A stretch of DNA of 64,000 bases. It comes from WHSW01 sp963846565 (GTDB taxonomy: Bacteria > Actinomycetota > Thermoleophilia > Solirubrobacterales > 70-9). The position numbers and the translations under genes are program-made. The stretch lies in assembly GCA_963846565.1 (NCBI GenBank), contig CAWJWL010000003.1, positions 620,001 to 684,000 of the forward strand. The letters are read 5' to 3'. The notes below the pieces were generated by a model. It saw nothing but the letters and a program-made list of their open reading frames with translations. It was not told where the DNA came from and made no database searches. Shown in pieces: positions 34,263-42,391 of the stretch; position 1 is the first letter of the stretch; the number at the start of each line of letters is the position of its first letter.

Positions 34263-35753
34263 ATGGCCGTCCCCGAGACCCAGACCAAGCCGCCCCCGAC
34301 CTACGGACTCCCCGAGACGACGGCGCGTCCCGAGGCCCCCTCGTGGAGCCCGCTGCCGCGGATCTGGGGCGACATCGTCAGCGAGGTGCGAGCGAGCGTC
34401 CCGTTTCCGCCCGGCGACACCAACTTCGACTTCGAGCGCACGAAGCGCTTCGCACACGACCCGCTCTCGGTCCTGCTGCCGATGTACGAGCGCCACGGCC
34501 CAGTCTTCAGCGCTCGGCTGCTGCACGGCAAGGTCGTCTTCATGCTCGGCCCGGAGGCGAACCACTACGTGCTCGTCTCCCACCGCGAGAACTTCCACTG
34601 GCGGGAGGGCAGCTTCGGCGATCTGATCCCGCTCCTCGGCGACGGCCTGCTGACCATCGACGGCCCGTACCACGACCGCCAGCGCCGGGTGATGCTGCCC
34701 GCGTTCCACCGCGAGCAGTTGGACGCCGCCGTTGCCGCGATGGAGCACGAGGCGCTGCCCGCGATCGAGGCGCTGCGCGAGGGTGAGATCGTCGACATCT
34801 ACCACTGGATGCGGGACCTGGCGATGCGGATCGCCATGCGCGCGCTGCTCGGCCTCGATCCCGACGACGGCGGCCATGGTCGCGAGGCGGCCTTTCACTT
34901 CGAACGCGCACTGAGCTTCTACGGCACCGAGTTTCACCTGCGCATCCTCCGGGGCCCGCGCACGCCTTTCCGGAAGCTGACCGACTCGCGTGCGGCACTC
35001 GACCGGATCGTCTACGCCGAGATCACAGAGCGCCGGCGCGATCCGGACTCCGATCGCCGGGACATCCTCTCCCTGCTCCTCGACGCTCGCGATGAAGACG
35101 GCTCCGGCCTCGACGACGAGGAGATCCGCGACCAGGTGATGACGCTGATGTTCGCCGGCCACGACACCTCGACCTCGACCCTCAGCTTCCTCATGTCCGA
35201 GCTCGCGCGCCACCCCGACGTCGTCGCGCGGCTCCAACAGGAGCAAGACGTTGTCCTCGGCGGTGACCGCACACCGACGGTCGACGAGCTGATCCGCGAG
35301 ATGCCGTACCTCGACATGGTCCTCGACGAGACCCTTCGCCTCTACCCGCCAGCCTGGATCGGCCCGCGGCGCGCGATTCGCGACTTCGAGTTCGCCGGTC
35401 ACCAGGTCCCCGCGGGGGCGCACGTCAACTACTGCTCGTGGGCGAGCCACCGGCTGCCGGAGGTGTTTCCGGAGCCCGAGGCCTTCATCCCGGAGCGCTT
35501 CACCCGCGAGCGCAAGGCCGCGCTGCCGCAGGGTGCCTACGTCCCCTTCGGCGGCGGGCCGCGGATCTGCATCGGCAAGCGGTTCGGCCAGATGGAGGTG
35601 AAGCTGGTCGCGACGATGCTGCTCCAGCGATTGCGGCTCGAGAACCTCCCCGGCCGGACGATGACCATCCGCCAGATGCCCACCCTGAGCCCCGACGGCG
35701 GGCTGGGGATGCGAGTGCGACCGCGCGAGCTCGCCGCACCTAATCTGCCCTAG
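34263..35753 (+). CDS. Cytochrome P450
   Basis: A 496-residue soluble P450 monooxygenase. The I-helix oxygen-binding motif AGHDTST lies near residue 300, the ExxR motif is ETLRLYPP near 358, the PERF motif follows near 412, and the haem-binding loop FGGGPRICIGKRF places the proximal Cys at about residue 436. The length and these motifs resemble CYP102/CYP4-like or CYP110-type fatty-acid or alkane hydroxylases rather than typical 400-residue actinobacterial P450s. An ATG at 34245 would add six residues. A CocE-type hydrolase gene follows after 4 bases, so the pair is an operon under the divergent TetR. Confidence 0.92.
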   Translation: MAVPETQTKPPPTYGLPETTARPEAPSWSPLPRIWGDIVSEVRASVPFPPGDTNFDFERTKRFAHDPLSVLLPMYERHGPVFSARLLHGKVVFMLGPEANHYVLVSHRENFHWREGSFGDLIPLLGDGLLTIDGPYHDRQRRVMLPAFHREQLDAAVAAMEHEALPAIEALREGEIVDIYHWMRDLAMRIAMRALLGLDPDDGGHGREAAFHFERALSFYGTEFHLRILRGPRTPFRKLTDSRAALDRIVYAEITERRRDPDSDRRDILSLLLDARDEDGSGLDDEEIRDQVMTLMFAGHDTSTSTLSFLMSELARHPDVVARLQQEQDVVLGGDRTPTVDELIREMPYLDMVLDETLRLYPPAWIGPRRAIRDFEFAGHQVPAGAHVNYCSWASHRLPEVFPEPEAFIPERFTRERKAALPQGAYVPFGGGPRICIGKRFGQMEVKLVATMLLQRLRLENLPGRTMTIRQMPTLSPDGGLGMRVRPRELAAPNLP

Positions 35754-35757
35754 CTCG

Positions 35758-37632
35758 ATGTTACGCCGACTGGCCCCGCTGCTCGCGGTAATCGCGCTCG
35801 TCTGCATCCCCGCCACTGCGGTCGGCAAGCCCGCGGGCAAGCACAGCTGGAGCGAGTACACGCGGCCGGCCATTCATGAGGTCCTACGCGACGCGAACGT
35901 CCCGATCCCGATGCGCGACGGGACCGTTCTCCGGGCGAACGTCGACCGGCCGGCGACGCCGGGGCAATACCCGGTGCTGGTCGTGCAGACGCCGTACAAC
36001 AAGGACGGCGTCGTCAACACCGCCCTCGGCGGCGCCTTCCAGTACTTCGCCAAGCGTGGCTACGTCGTGGTCACGGTCGACGTCCGCGGCACCGGGGCGT
36101 CCCCCGGGCAGTGGGACAGCTTCGGCCCGCTGGAGCAGCTCGACGGTTACGACACGATCGAGTGGGCGGCGGCGCAGCCGTGGTCGAACGGCAAGGTGGG
36201 CGGCCTCGGTCCCTCCTACATGGCGATCACGCAGCTGACCACGGCGGCGCAGCGCCCGCCGCACCTCGAGGCGATCTTCCCGGTGGTGCCGATGGGCGAC
36301 GCCTACCGCGACATCGTCTTCTCCGGCGGCGCCTTCAACCTCTCCTTCATCCCGCTCTGGCTCGGCCTCGTGACGGTGGGGAACGTGACCCCCACCCCGG
36401 CCGCCGATGACCCGCTGGGGACGGTGCTGGCGCTCCTCGAGCACGTCGCCGGCGTGGCGAACTTCACCCTCCCGACGGTCCTCACCGGCTCGACCGGCGG
36501 CGAGGTCGCCTTCGACGGGCCCTTCTGGAAGACCCGCTCGCCGCTCGAGCTCGTCGACCGGATCGAGGTGCCCACCTTCGTCGTCGGTGGCCTCCACGAC
36601 CTCTTCCAGCGCGGCGAGCCGATGATCTACGAGCGGCTCAAGCAGCACGTGCCGGCGCGCCTGTTGATGGGCCCGTGGGACCACCTCACCGGCTCGCGCG
36701 GGGCCGGACTGCCGGCCGACGGGGTCCCGCCGCTCCAGGACATCATGCTGCGCTGGTTCGATCACTGGTTGCTCGGGATCGACACCAAGATCGGCAAGAT
36801 CCCGCGTGCCACCCAGTTCGTGTACGGCCGCGAGCGCTTCGAGACGCAGGCCGACTGGCCCGATCCGCGGCTGAAGCCGCGGCGCCGGTATCTGCGCGGC
36901 GGGGGGCAGATCACGCGCACCGCCCCGCACGGAGTCGAGTCGCCGCAGACGCTCACCCAGAATCCGATCGACGGCATCTGCACGCTCTCAACCTCGCAAT
37001 GGACGGCGGGTATCGGCGCCGCGCTCCCCTGCACCACTGACACCGCCGAGGACGAGTCGGCCGCGGCGCGCTACGAGACCAAGCCGCTCCAGCGGAAGCT
37101 CGAGCTCTCCGGGCCGATCCTGGCGAACCTCTGGATCGAGACGACGGCCGCGGACGCGGTGCTCACCGTGCGGGTCAAGGACGTCGCCCCGAACGGCCAG
37201 GTGACCGAGCTCACGAGCGGCTGGCTCGCCGGCAGCTTCCGCGCCGTCGAGAAGGCGCGCAGCCGGATCGTCAAGTACAAGCGCGGCGCCGACGCGAAGG
37301 GGAAACGCAAGGTCCTGCTGCAGCCCTGGCATCCGTTCACGCGCGCATCGGTGCTCCCGGTCGAGGCGGGCGTGCCGATCGAGATGCCGATCGAGATCTT
37401 CGCGACGAGGGCCAGCCTGGCGCCCGGGCACAGGCTGCGGATCACGGTCTCCGGCGGCGACTTCCCGCACCAGCTGCCGCCGCTCCCGCAGCTCGCGGAC
37501 TCGCTCGGGGGCAAGGTGAAGGTCCTCAGCGAGCCGGGGCACCGCTCCTACGTCGAGCTGCCGGCGATCCACCGCCACTGCGCCGGCGGCTGCAAGCCCC
37601 TCCCCGTTCCGGACCTGATCCGCGGCGGCTAA
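35758..37632 (+). CDS. Secreted CocE/NonD-family (X-Pro dipeptidyl-peptidase-like) hydrolase
   Basis: A 624-residue alpha/beta hydrolase with an N-terminal signal peptide (LAPLLAVIALVCIPATAVG). The catalytic domain has IPMRDGTVLRANV, VDVRGTGASPGQWD and the nucleophile elbow GGLGPSYMA with Ser at about residue 153; the Asp/His pair is likely in VVGGLHDLFQRG and GPWDHLTG near 280-305. The C-terminal half is a jelly-roll domain with LRITVSGGDFPHQ. The family cleaves esters, amides or X-Pro peptides. It is cotranscribed with the P450, which suggests joint processing of an exogenous compound. Confidence 0.88.
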   Translation: MLRRLAPLLAVIALVCIPATAVGKPAGKHSWSEYTRPAIHEVLRDANVPIPMRDGTVLRANVDRPATPGQYPVLVVQTPYNKDGVVNTALGGAFQYFAKRGYVVVTVDVRGTGASPGQWDSFGPLEQLDGYDTIEWAAAQPWSNGKVGGLGPSYMAITQLTTAAQRPPHLEAIFPVVPMGDAYRDIVFSGGAFNLSFIPLWLGLVTVGNVTPTPAADDPLGTVLALLEHVAGVANFTLPTVLTGSTGGEVAFDGPFWKTRSPLELVDRIEVPTFVVGGLHDLFQRGEPMIYERLKQHVPARLLMGPWDHLTGSRGAGLPADGVPPLQDIMLRWFDHWLLGIDTKIGKIPRATQFVYGRERFETQADWPDPRLKPRRRYLRGGGQITRTAPHGVESPQTLTQNPIDGICTLSTSQWTAGIGAALPCTTDTAEDESAAARYETKPLQRKLELSGPILANLWIETTAADAVLTVRVKDVAPNGQVTELTSGWLAGSFRAVEKARSRIVKYKRGADAKGKRKVLLQPWHPFTRASVLPVEAGVPIEMPIEIFATRASLAPGHRLRITVSGGDFPHQLPPLPQLADSLGGKVKVLSEPGHRSYVELPAIHRHCAGGCKPLPVPDLIRGG

Positions 37633-37740
37633 CGGCTAGGCGTTCTGGCCGCCTTCCTGCGGCAGCGCCGCATCCACTCCTCGAGCGCGCCGCGCATCCG
37701 CTGCTCGACGGCCCGATCGAGCCGCCCGCAGGGGCGCTCG

Positions 37741-38448
37741 TCAACGAGCCGTCGCAGTGCTCGCCGGACGATTCGCGGCGCGCAGTTCCGCGGGACCGCC
37801 CGGCGGCGACATCCAGCTGAGACACGCCCAGTCCTCGGTTGGAGGATCGGTCGCCCGCCCGCGCTCGCCGAGGGTGAAGACGCTGAGCCCGCAGTTGATC
37901 GTCCGCAGGTGCCAGATCCGCGTCAGGTCGGTGGGCGTGAACGCCGAACCGAGGATTGAGTCGAGGAGGAAGAAGCGGGCGTAGATCCCATGGCTGACCG
38001 CGACCTGGACGCCCTCGTCCGGCTGCGCCGCGAGCTCGGCCTTGAAGGCGCGCACACGGCCGACGATGGCGGCGAAGGACTCCGCCCCGTCCGGCGCGTG
38101 ATCGGGGTCGTCGGCGTGCGCGGCCATGCGCTTGGACCACCGCTGCTCGCGCTGCTCGTCGGCGTCGAGGGTGCCGTAGCCCTCGATCTCACGCAGCTCG
38201 TGGATCAGCTCGCTCGTCTCCACCTCGAGCCCGAGGCGCTCGGACAGGATTGCCGCGGTCTCCCCCGCGCGGCGCATCGTGCTCGCGATCAGCCGGGTCG
38301 CGCCAAGCTCCGTGAGCGCCCCGGCGGCCTCAGCGGCCTGGCGCCGGCCGCGGTCGGTGAGCCGATCGCCCTCGGCCTCCGGCAGCGCAACCCGGTCCGC
38401 CGCGGCGTTCGAGTGTGATTCGCCGTGACGAACGAGGATCAGGCGCAT
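37741..38448 (-). CDS. Histidine phosphatase family protein
   Basis: A 235-residue phosphoglycerate-mutase-like phosphatase. The phospho-accepting RHG is at residues 7-9 (LILVRHGESHSN), the second Arg in LTDRGRRQA near 34 and ASTMRRAGETA near 58, and the second catalytic His in VAVSHGIYARF near 150. It cleaves a phosphate ester via a phosphohistidine; the substrate is unknown. The last 25 residues are Pro/Ala-rich. It is divergent from the next small gene with overlapping promoter space. Nothing is evident in the 100 bases behind its stop. Confidence 0.88.
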   Translation of the reverse strand: MRLILVRHGESHSNAAADRVALPEAEGDRLTDRGRRQAAEAAGALTELGATRLIASTMRRAGETAAILSERLGLEVETSELIHELREIEGYGTLDADEQREQRWSKRMAAHADDPDHAPDGAESFAAIVGRVRAFKAELAAQPDEGVQVAVSHGIYARFFLLDSILGSAFTPTDLTRIWHLRTINCGLSVFTLGERGRATDPPTEDWACLSWMSPPGGPAELRAANRPASTATAR

Positions 38449-38516
38449 ATGGTTGGTATTGTGGCGGTCGCGGGATTATCGAGTGGTCCAGTCAACAAAG
38501 TGAAATGGGGATCCGG

Positions 38517-38762
38517 ATGGCACTGAGCGGCAACGGCGGGATCAATATCGACACGAGCGGCTTCTCAGCCCGAGAGCTCGAGGAGCTCGGCGCCAAGCAG
38601 CTCGCCGCGATCCTCGCGGCGGTGCGCGAGCACGAGCGCCAGACGAGCGCCCTCCCCGGCGGAGGCGCCGCACACGACCACGAGCTCTACGCGCGCGTGC
38701 GGGAGGTCACCGGTGGGCGCCGGCCCGACCCGCGCGACGTCGCTCGCCCGCCGATTAGGTGA
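38517..38762 (+). CDS. Hypothetical small helical protein
   Basis: An 81-residue soluble protein, not recognised. A flexible N-terminus (GNGGINIDTSGFS) leads into a helix ARELEELGAKQLAAILAAVREHERQTS, then a Gly-rich loop and a short basic end. The ATG at 38517 has GGGG at the right distance; an ATG at 38505 is also in frame. Its stop lies 8 bases from the convergent RTX-protein stop. Confidence 0.55.
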   Translation: MALSGNGGINIDTSGFSARELEELGAKQLAAILAAVREHERQTSALPGGGAAHDHELYARVREVTGGRRPDPRDVARPPIR

Positions 38763-38769
38763 GAATCGC

Positions 38770-39666
38770 CTAGCCGATGAAGCTCGCGGCGGCGCTCAGC
38801 GCGCGTCCCGCGCTGTTCTCGATCGAGACCCGCTGCTCGCAGGTGCTGTCGGCGCTGTCCTCGAGCTCGCCACCGTCGCAGAGGTCGTTGCCCTCGCCAC
38901 CGGAGAGTGCATCGAAGCCGTCGCCGCCGAAGAGGTTGTCGTCGCCGATTCCGCCCGTGAGCTGGTCGTCGTTGCCCTCGCCGCGGATCGAGTCGTTGCC
39001 GGCCGCGCCGAAGAGCTTGTCCTGGCCGTTCTCGCCGCCGCTCATCTGATCGTCGGCCTCGGAGCCGAAGATGACGTCGTCGTTGCCCCCACCGTCCATG
39101 AGCTCCGGCGCGATCGCCGGGGTCTTCGTGCTCAGCACGTCGTTGTGCGTGAAACCGAGGAGGACGTCGGCGCCACCGGCCTCGATGATGTCGTCGTTGA
39201 AGCCACCGTCGAGGATGTCGATCCCGTCGTCGATGATCTCGCCTCCGGCCTCGCCCCAGCCGTAGATCTTGTCGTCGCCGGCCGAACCGAGAACCTTGTC
39301 GTCACCGGGGCCGGGGTAGATCGTGTCGTTCTCTTCCTCGCCGTAGATGATGTCGTTGCCGGGCCCGCCGATGAGCTTGTCGGCGCTGCGGCCGCCGCAG
39401 AGGATGTCGTCGCCGGCGCCGCCCTTGACGACGTCGTTGTCGCGGCCGCCGTTGAGGAGGTCGTCACCGCCGCGTCCGTCGAGGACGTCCTTGCCGCGCA
39501 GGCCGGTCACGCTGTCCTTGCCGTTCGTGCCCTTCCAGACGTCGCGGTTGTCGCTCAGCTTCTCCTTGCCCTTGAGGCAGACGGGCGCCTCTTGGGCGAG
39601 AGCGCTGGCGGGCGGGGACAGAAAGACGGCGCCGACGCCGAGCGCCAGGCAGGAAAGTCTCTTCAT
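38770..39666 (-). CDS. Secreted RTX-type calcium-binding repeat protein
   Basis: A 298-residue exported protein. A Sec signal peptide (LSCLALGVGAVFLSPPASALAQ) is followed by VCLKGK and then about a dozen glycine/aspartate-rich nonapeptides of the GGxGxDxUx type, such as GRGGDDLLNG, GGAGDDILCGG and GGPGNDIIYGEE. These wrap into a parallel beta roll that binds calcium. Several units are imperfect, with charged insertions near residues 140-190. There are no type I secretion genes nearby and the signal is Sec-like, as in other actinobacterial RTX proteins. Two Cys residues near the end (LCDGGELEDSADSTCEQ) may form a disulfide cap. Confidence 0.85.
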   Translation of the reverse strand: MKRLSCLALGVGAVFLSPPASALAQEAPVCLKGKEKLSDNRDVWKGTNGKDSVTGLRGKDVLDGRGGDDLLNGGRDNDVVKGGAGDDILCGGRSADKLIGGPGNDIIYGEEENDTIYPGPGDDKVLGSAGDDKIYGWGEAGGEIIDDGIDILDGGFNDDIIEAGGADVLLGFTHNDVLSTKTPAIAPELMDGGGNDDVIFGSEADDQMSGGENGQDKLFGAAGNDSIRGEGNDDQLTGGIGDDNLFGGDGFDALSGGEGNDLCDGGELEDSADSTCEQRVSIENSAGRALSAAASFIG

Positions 39667-39716
39667 AGGTAGAGAGTAGACCCGGCGTATGGGCGAAGGT
39701 CGCGGTTCTCCGCGAA

Positions 39717-40517
39717 CTACTTGCCCGTGAACTCCGGGTCGCGCTTCTGCATGAAGGCCGTCACGCCTTCGACGAAGTCGGCGCTCTCGCCCTGCTCCTT
39801 CTGGGCCATCGCCTCGGCTTCGAGCTGACCCTCGAAGTCGGCGTAGAGCCGACGGTTCAGGAGCTTCTTCGAGTTCGCGTAGGAGACCGTCGGGCCCTTG
39901 GCCAGGCGAGCGGTGAGCGCTTCCGCCTCGCCACGCAGCTCGCCGTCGCCGGCCAGCCGGTTGACGAGACCCCACTCCAGCGCCTTCGCGGCGTCGACGC
40001 GCTCGCCGAGGAGCGCCATCTCGGCAGCCCGGGTATGGCCGACCCTCGCCGGCACGAAGGCGCTCGACCCGCCGTCGGGGACGAGCCCGATGTTGACGAA
40101 GGCGAGCAGGAAGTAGGAGGACTCCGCGGCGAGGACCAGGTCGCAGCAGAGCGCCAGCGAGCAGCCGATGCCGACCGCTGGACCGTTGACCCCGGCGACG
40201 ACCGGCTTCGGCATCTCGCGGATCCCGATCAGGATCGGGTGGTAGAGCTCGATCAGGCGCTTCGACAGGTCCGGGCGGCCGTCGGGCCCGGAGTCCTCGT
40301 CGCGGACCTCGCGCAGGTCGGCGCCGGAAGAGAACCCGCGCCCGGCGCCGGTGATCAGGACCGCGCGGACCTCCTCGTCGTCGCGCGCCCGCTCGACCGC
40401 CGCCCGCAGGTCGACGCCGAACTGGTAGTTCCAGGCGTTCAACCTGTCGGGCCGGTTCAGCTCAATCGTCGCCGCGCCGGCGTCGAGCGCGTAGTTGATG
40501 GTTTCGTAGTCGCTCAT
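39717..40517 (-). CDS. Enoyl-CoA hydratase/isomerase family protein, Asp-type active site
   Basis: A 266-residue crotonase-fold protein. The oxyanion-hole segments are GAGRGFSSGADLREV near 57-71 and NGPAVGIGCSLALCCDLV near 113-130. At the catalytic position the loop reads IGLVPDGGSS, with Asp where hydratases have Glu, as in PaaG-type isomerases. An isomerase acting on an unsaturated or epoxidised acyl-CoA is therefore more likely than hydration. It follows the DUF7064-like gene, from which it is separated only by stem-loop copy 5. Confidence 0.88.
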   Translation of the reverse strand: MSDYETINYALDAGAATIELNRPDRLNAWNYQFGVDLRAAVERARDDEEVRAVLITGAGRGFSSGADLREVRDEDSGPDGRPDLSKRLIELYHPILIGIREMPKPVVAGVNGPAVGIGCSLALCCDLVLAAESSYFLLAFVNIGLVPDGGSSAFVPARVGHTRAAEMALLGERVDAAKALEWGLVNRLAGDGELRGEAEALTARLAKGPTVSYANSKKLLNRRLYADFEGQLEAEAMAQKEQGESADFVEGVTAFMQKRDPEFTGK

Positions 40518-40525
40518 GAGACATA

Positions 40526-40577
40526 TATAACGTTCCGCCCCCTTTTCGGCTTCGCCTCCGGGGTGCGGCCGGGCCAG
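40526..40577 (+). repeat. Dispersed stem-loop element, copy 5
   Basis: Reads ATATATAACGTTCCG, then loop TTTTCGGCTTCGCCTCCGG and ends GCGGCCGGGCCAG. The stem CCGCCCCC pairs with GGGGTGCGG with one mismatch. It fills nearly all of the 69-base gap between two minus-strand genes. Confidence 0.7.
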
Positions 40578-40586
40578 CCGGCGGGA

Positions 40587-41585
40587 CTAGCGCGCGCCCT
40601 CCGGAATCCCGTCCGTTACCTGGTCCAGGTACTCGGACAGGCCGTAGCCCGTCTTCCCCTCCCACGTGTACTCGGTGAGCCCCTCCCCGATCCGGGTCAG
40701 CTCGCCCTTGCGGCGGTGGCGCAGCGGGATCAGCTCGAGCACGCGGCCGGAGATCTCGAGCTCGCGCCCGCCCGCGGTCGCGAGGCAGCGGAGCGAGCGC
40801 TGGTCGTAGTGGGACCCGCTCCACTCGGTCTCGATCCTCGCATCGGTGATCGGCACGTAGGCGTCGTTCTCGAACACCACCCCCGAGCGCCGGACCGCGC
40901 CGTCGCGGGTCGCGATCACCGAGACCATGAAGCCGTCGTCGGGGCCGGAGTTGCACGTGAGCCAGCGGTACCAGAGCGGCGCCTGCCAGGAGCGCGGGCC
41001 CCAGGAGTGGTCGCGAAGGCCGTAGCCGTCGAGCTCCCACTCGCTTTTGCCGACGGCGACCCGCCCGCGCGCGCCGACGTGCTGCTCGTAGTGGCCGCGG
41101 GCGAAGCTCGACAACATGTCCGAGTCCGCGAACGGGCCCTGCGCCTCGCCCCCGAGCATCGGCGAGAGGCCTCGATAGTCGAGCGCCACCTCGCACTCGG
41201 CGTGCTCCGCCTCGGCGAAGGCGCGCTTCGGATCGCGCATCGCGAGCGGATCGGCGAGGACCGCCACCGGACCGGCGTATGTGACCCGCAAAGACTCGAA
41301 CGGCGTCAACGTCTCGAATCGCAGTCCGGCCGCGTCGAAGCTGTCGTTGCCGGCGATCGGCGGGCGGCCGAACATGAACGCCACTCCCCCACCGGGCAGG
41401 TAGACGCAGATCGTCATCTCCGCCCGGCCCTCGTTGGGGCGGTTGCCGATCCGGAAGAACGCTCCGACCCCGGCGGCCGGGTCGTAGACGTTGAAGTACA
41501 TCGACTCGTTGAAGGTCGGGTCGTCCTCGGCCGGGTGCGTGTACTCGTCTTCGGGCGCCAGCCGCACGGCGACGTCACCATCCAC
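40587..41585 (-). CDS. DUF7064/DUF7065-like lipocalin-fold protein
   Basis: A 332-residue protein rich in beta strands. It has FNESMYFNVYDPAAGVGAFFRIG near the start, and GYGLRDHSWGPRSW near 205, a motif shared with CrtC-type hydratases and the DUF7064/7065 proteins. These have two lipocalin-like barrels and often occur with genes for polyketide, terpene or steroid metabolism. No reaction can be assigned. It sits between a TetR gene and the acyl-CoA isomerase on the same strand, so it is probably part of a lipid-type catabolic unit. Confidence 0.72.
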   Translation of the reverse strand: MDGDVAVRLAPEDEYTHPAEDDPTFNESMYFNVYDPAAGVGAFFRIGNRPNEGRAEMTICVYLPGGGVAFMFGRPPIAGNDSFDAAGLRFETLTPFESLRVTYAGPVAVLADPLAMRDPKRAFAEAEHAECEVALDYRGLSPMLGGEAQGPFADSDMLSSFARGHYEQHVGARGRVAVGKSEWELDGYGLRDHSWGPRSWQAPLWYRWLTCNSGPDDGFMVSVIATRDGAVRRSGVVFENDAYVPITDARIETEWSGSHYDQRSLRCLATAGGRELEISGRVLELIPLRHRRKGELTRIGEGLTEYTWEGKTGYGLSEYLDQVTDGIPEGAR

Positions 41586-41669
41586 GAGCGCGAGCCTATC
41601 CGCTCCCGGCCGCCGTCGATCCGGCGCGCGGCCTCGTCCAGGTACGCGACCGGATGATCTCCCCGCGGC

Positions 41670-42329
41670 TCATCCCTGCGACTGGAGCGGCGCGGTGAAC
41701 CGCCGCAGGGCCCAATCCGCGTACTCGAGCAGGCGCTCGACCGAGTAGCGGCGCGGGTCTTCGAGCGTCAGCCGGGCGAGTTCCTCGGAGAGTGCCTGGA
41801 GCACGCGCGCCGTGAGCTCCGGATCCGGCGAAGCGCCGCTCGGGCCGAGGCTGAACGCCGGGCCGACCGCGGCCGCGAGCTGATCCGTCACGGCGGCTCG
41901 CTCGCGCACGAAACGCTCCCGCAGCACCTCCGGCGTGCCCTCCGCCGGCATCAGCACCAGCCGCCAGGTGGTCGGATCGGCGTGGACGGCCTCGAGGAAC
42001 GCGCGCAGCGCACCGAGGAGCAGCTCCCGCGGGTCACCCGCGGTCAGGTCCCGCGGGAGAAGGTCGGCGAGCTGGTTGACCGCACGCTCACCCTCGCGGT
42101 CGACGAGCGCGTTCAGCAGGCCCCCGAGGTCGCCGAAGTGCTGGTAGACGACGGGCCGGGTGATCCCTGCGGCGCGGGCGACACCGTCGATCGTGACCTT
42201 GTGGAATCCCTGGGCGCGGGCGAGGCTCTTCGTCTCGTCGAGAATCTGCTCGCGACGCTCGGCGGAGCTCATCCGGACGCTCTTGGAGTGCCGGGGCGCT
42301 GACTCCGTGTGAAGTGTGTCCGGGGTCAC
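41670..42329 (-). CDS. TetR-family regulator, divergent from the flavin monooxygenase
   Basis: A 219-residue repressor from a GTG; an internal ATG at 42272 is the alternative. The HTH domain reads RREQILDETKSLARAQG and VARAAGITRPVVYQHFGDLGGLL, with the usual phenylalanine and glycine pattern. The C-terminal domain has SLGPSG and a helical end. Between it and the divergent gene lie a palindrome TTACA-N4-TGTAA and two direct CTTACAGT copies, its probable operator. It may also control the minus-strand DUF7064-like and isomerase genes downstream. Confidence 0.9.
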   Translation of the reverse strand: MTPDTLHTESAPRHSKSVRMSSAERREQILDETKSLARAQGFHKVTIDGVARAAGITRPVVYQHFGDLGGLLNALVDREGERAVNQLADLLPRDLTAGDPRELLLGALRAFLEAVHADPTTWRLVLMPAEGTPEVLRERFVRERAAVTDQLAAAVGPAFSLGPSGASPDPELTARVLQALSEELARLTLEDPRRYSVERLLEYADWALRRFTAPLQSQG

Positions 42330-42340
42330 GTAACGAGGAG

Positions 42341-42367
42341 CTTACAGTAGTGTAACTTACAGTCGTG
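42341..42367. promoter_or_regulatory. TetR operator with palindrome and direct repeats
   Basis: CTTACAGTAGTG (42341-42352) is repeated as CTTACAGTCGTG (42356-42367), 15 bases apart. The stretch TTACAGTAGTGTAA (42342-42355) is a palindrome with 5-base arms. It lies between the divergent TetR and flavin monooxygenase genes. Confidence 0.6.
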
Positions 42368-42391
42368 AAACCGACCGAGGAGCAGGCGACG

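Noticed and set aside
37633..37740. Short minus-strand frame behind the histidine phosphatase
   Set aside because: About 35 codons without a start or recognised motif; not distinguishable from chance.
38770..39666. RTX protein as a type I secreted toxin
   Set aside because: It has a Sec signal peptide, no enzymatic domain and no HlyB/D-type genes nearby.
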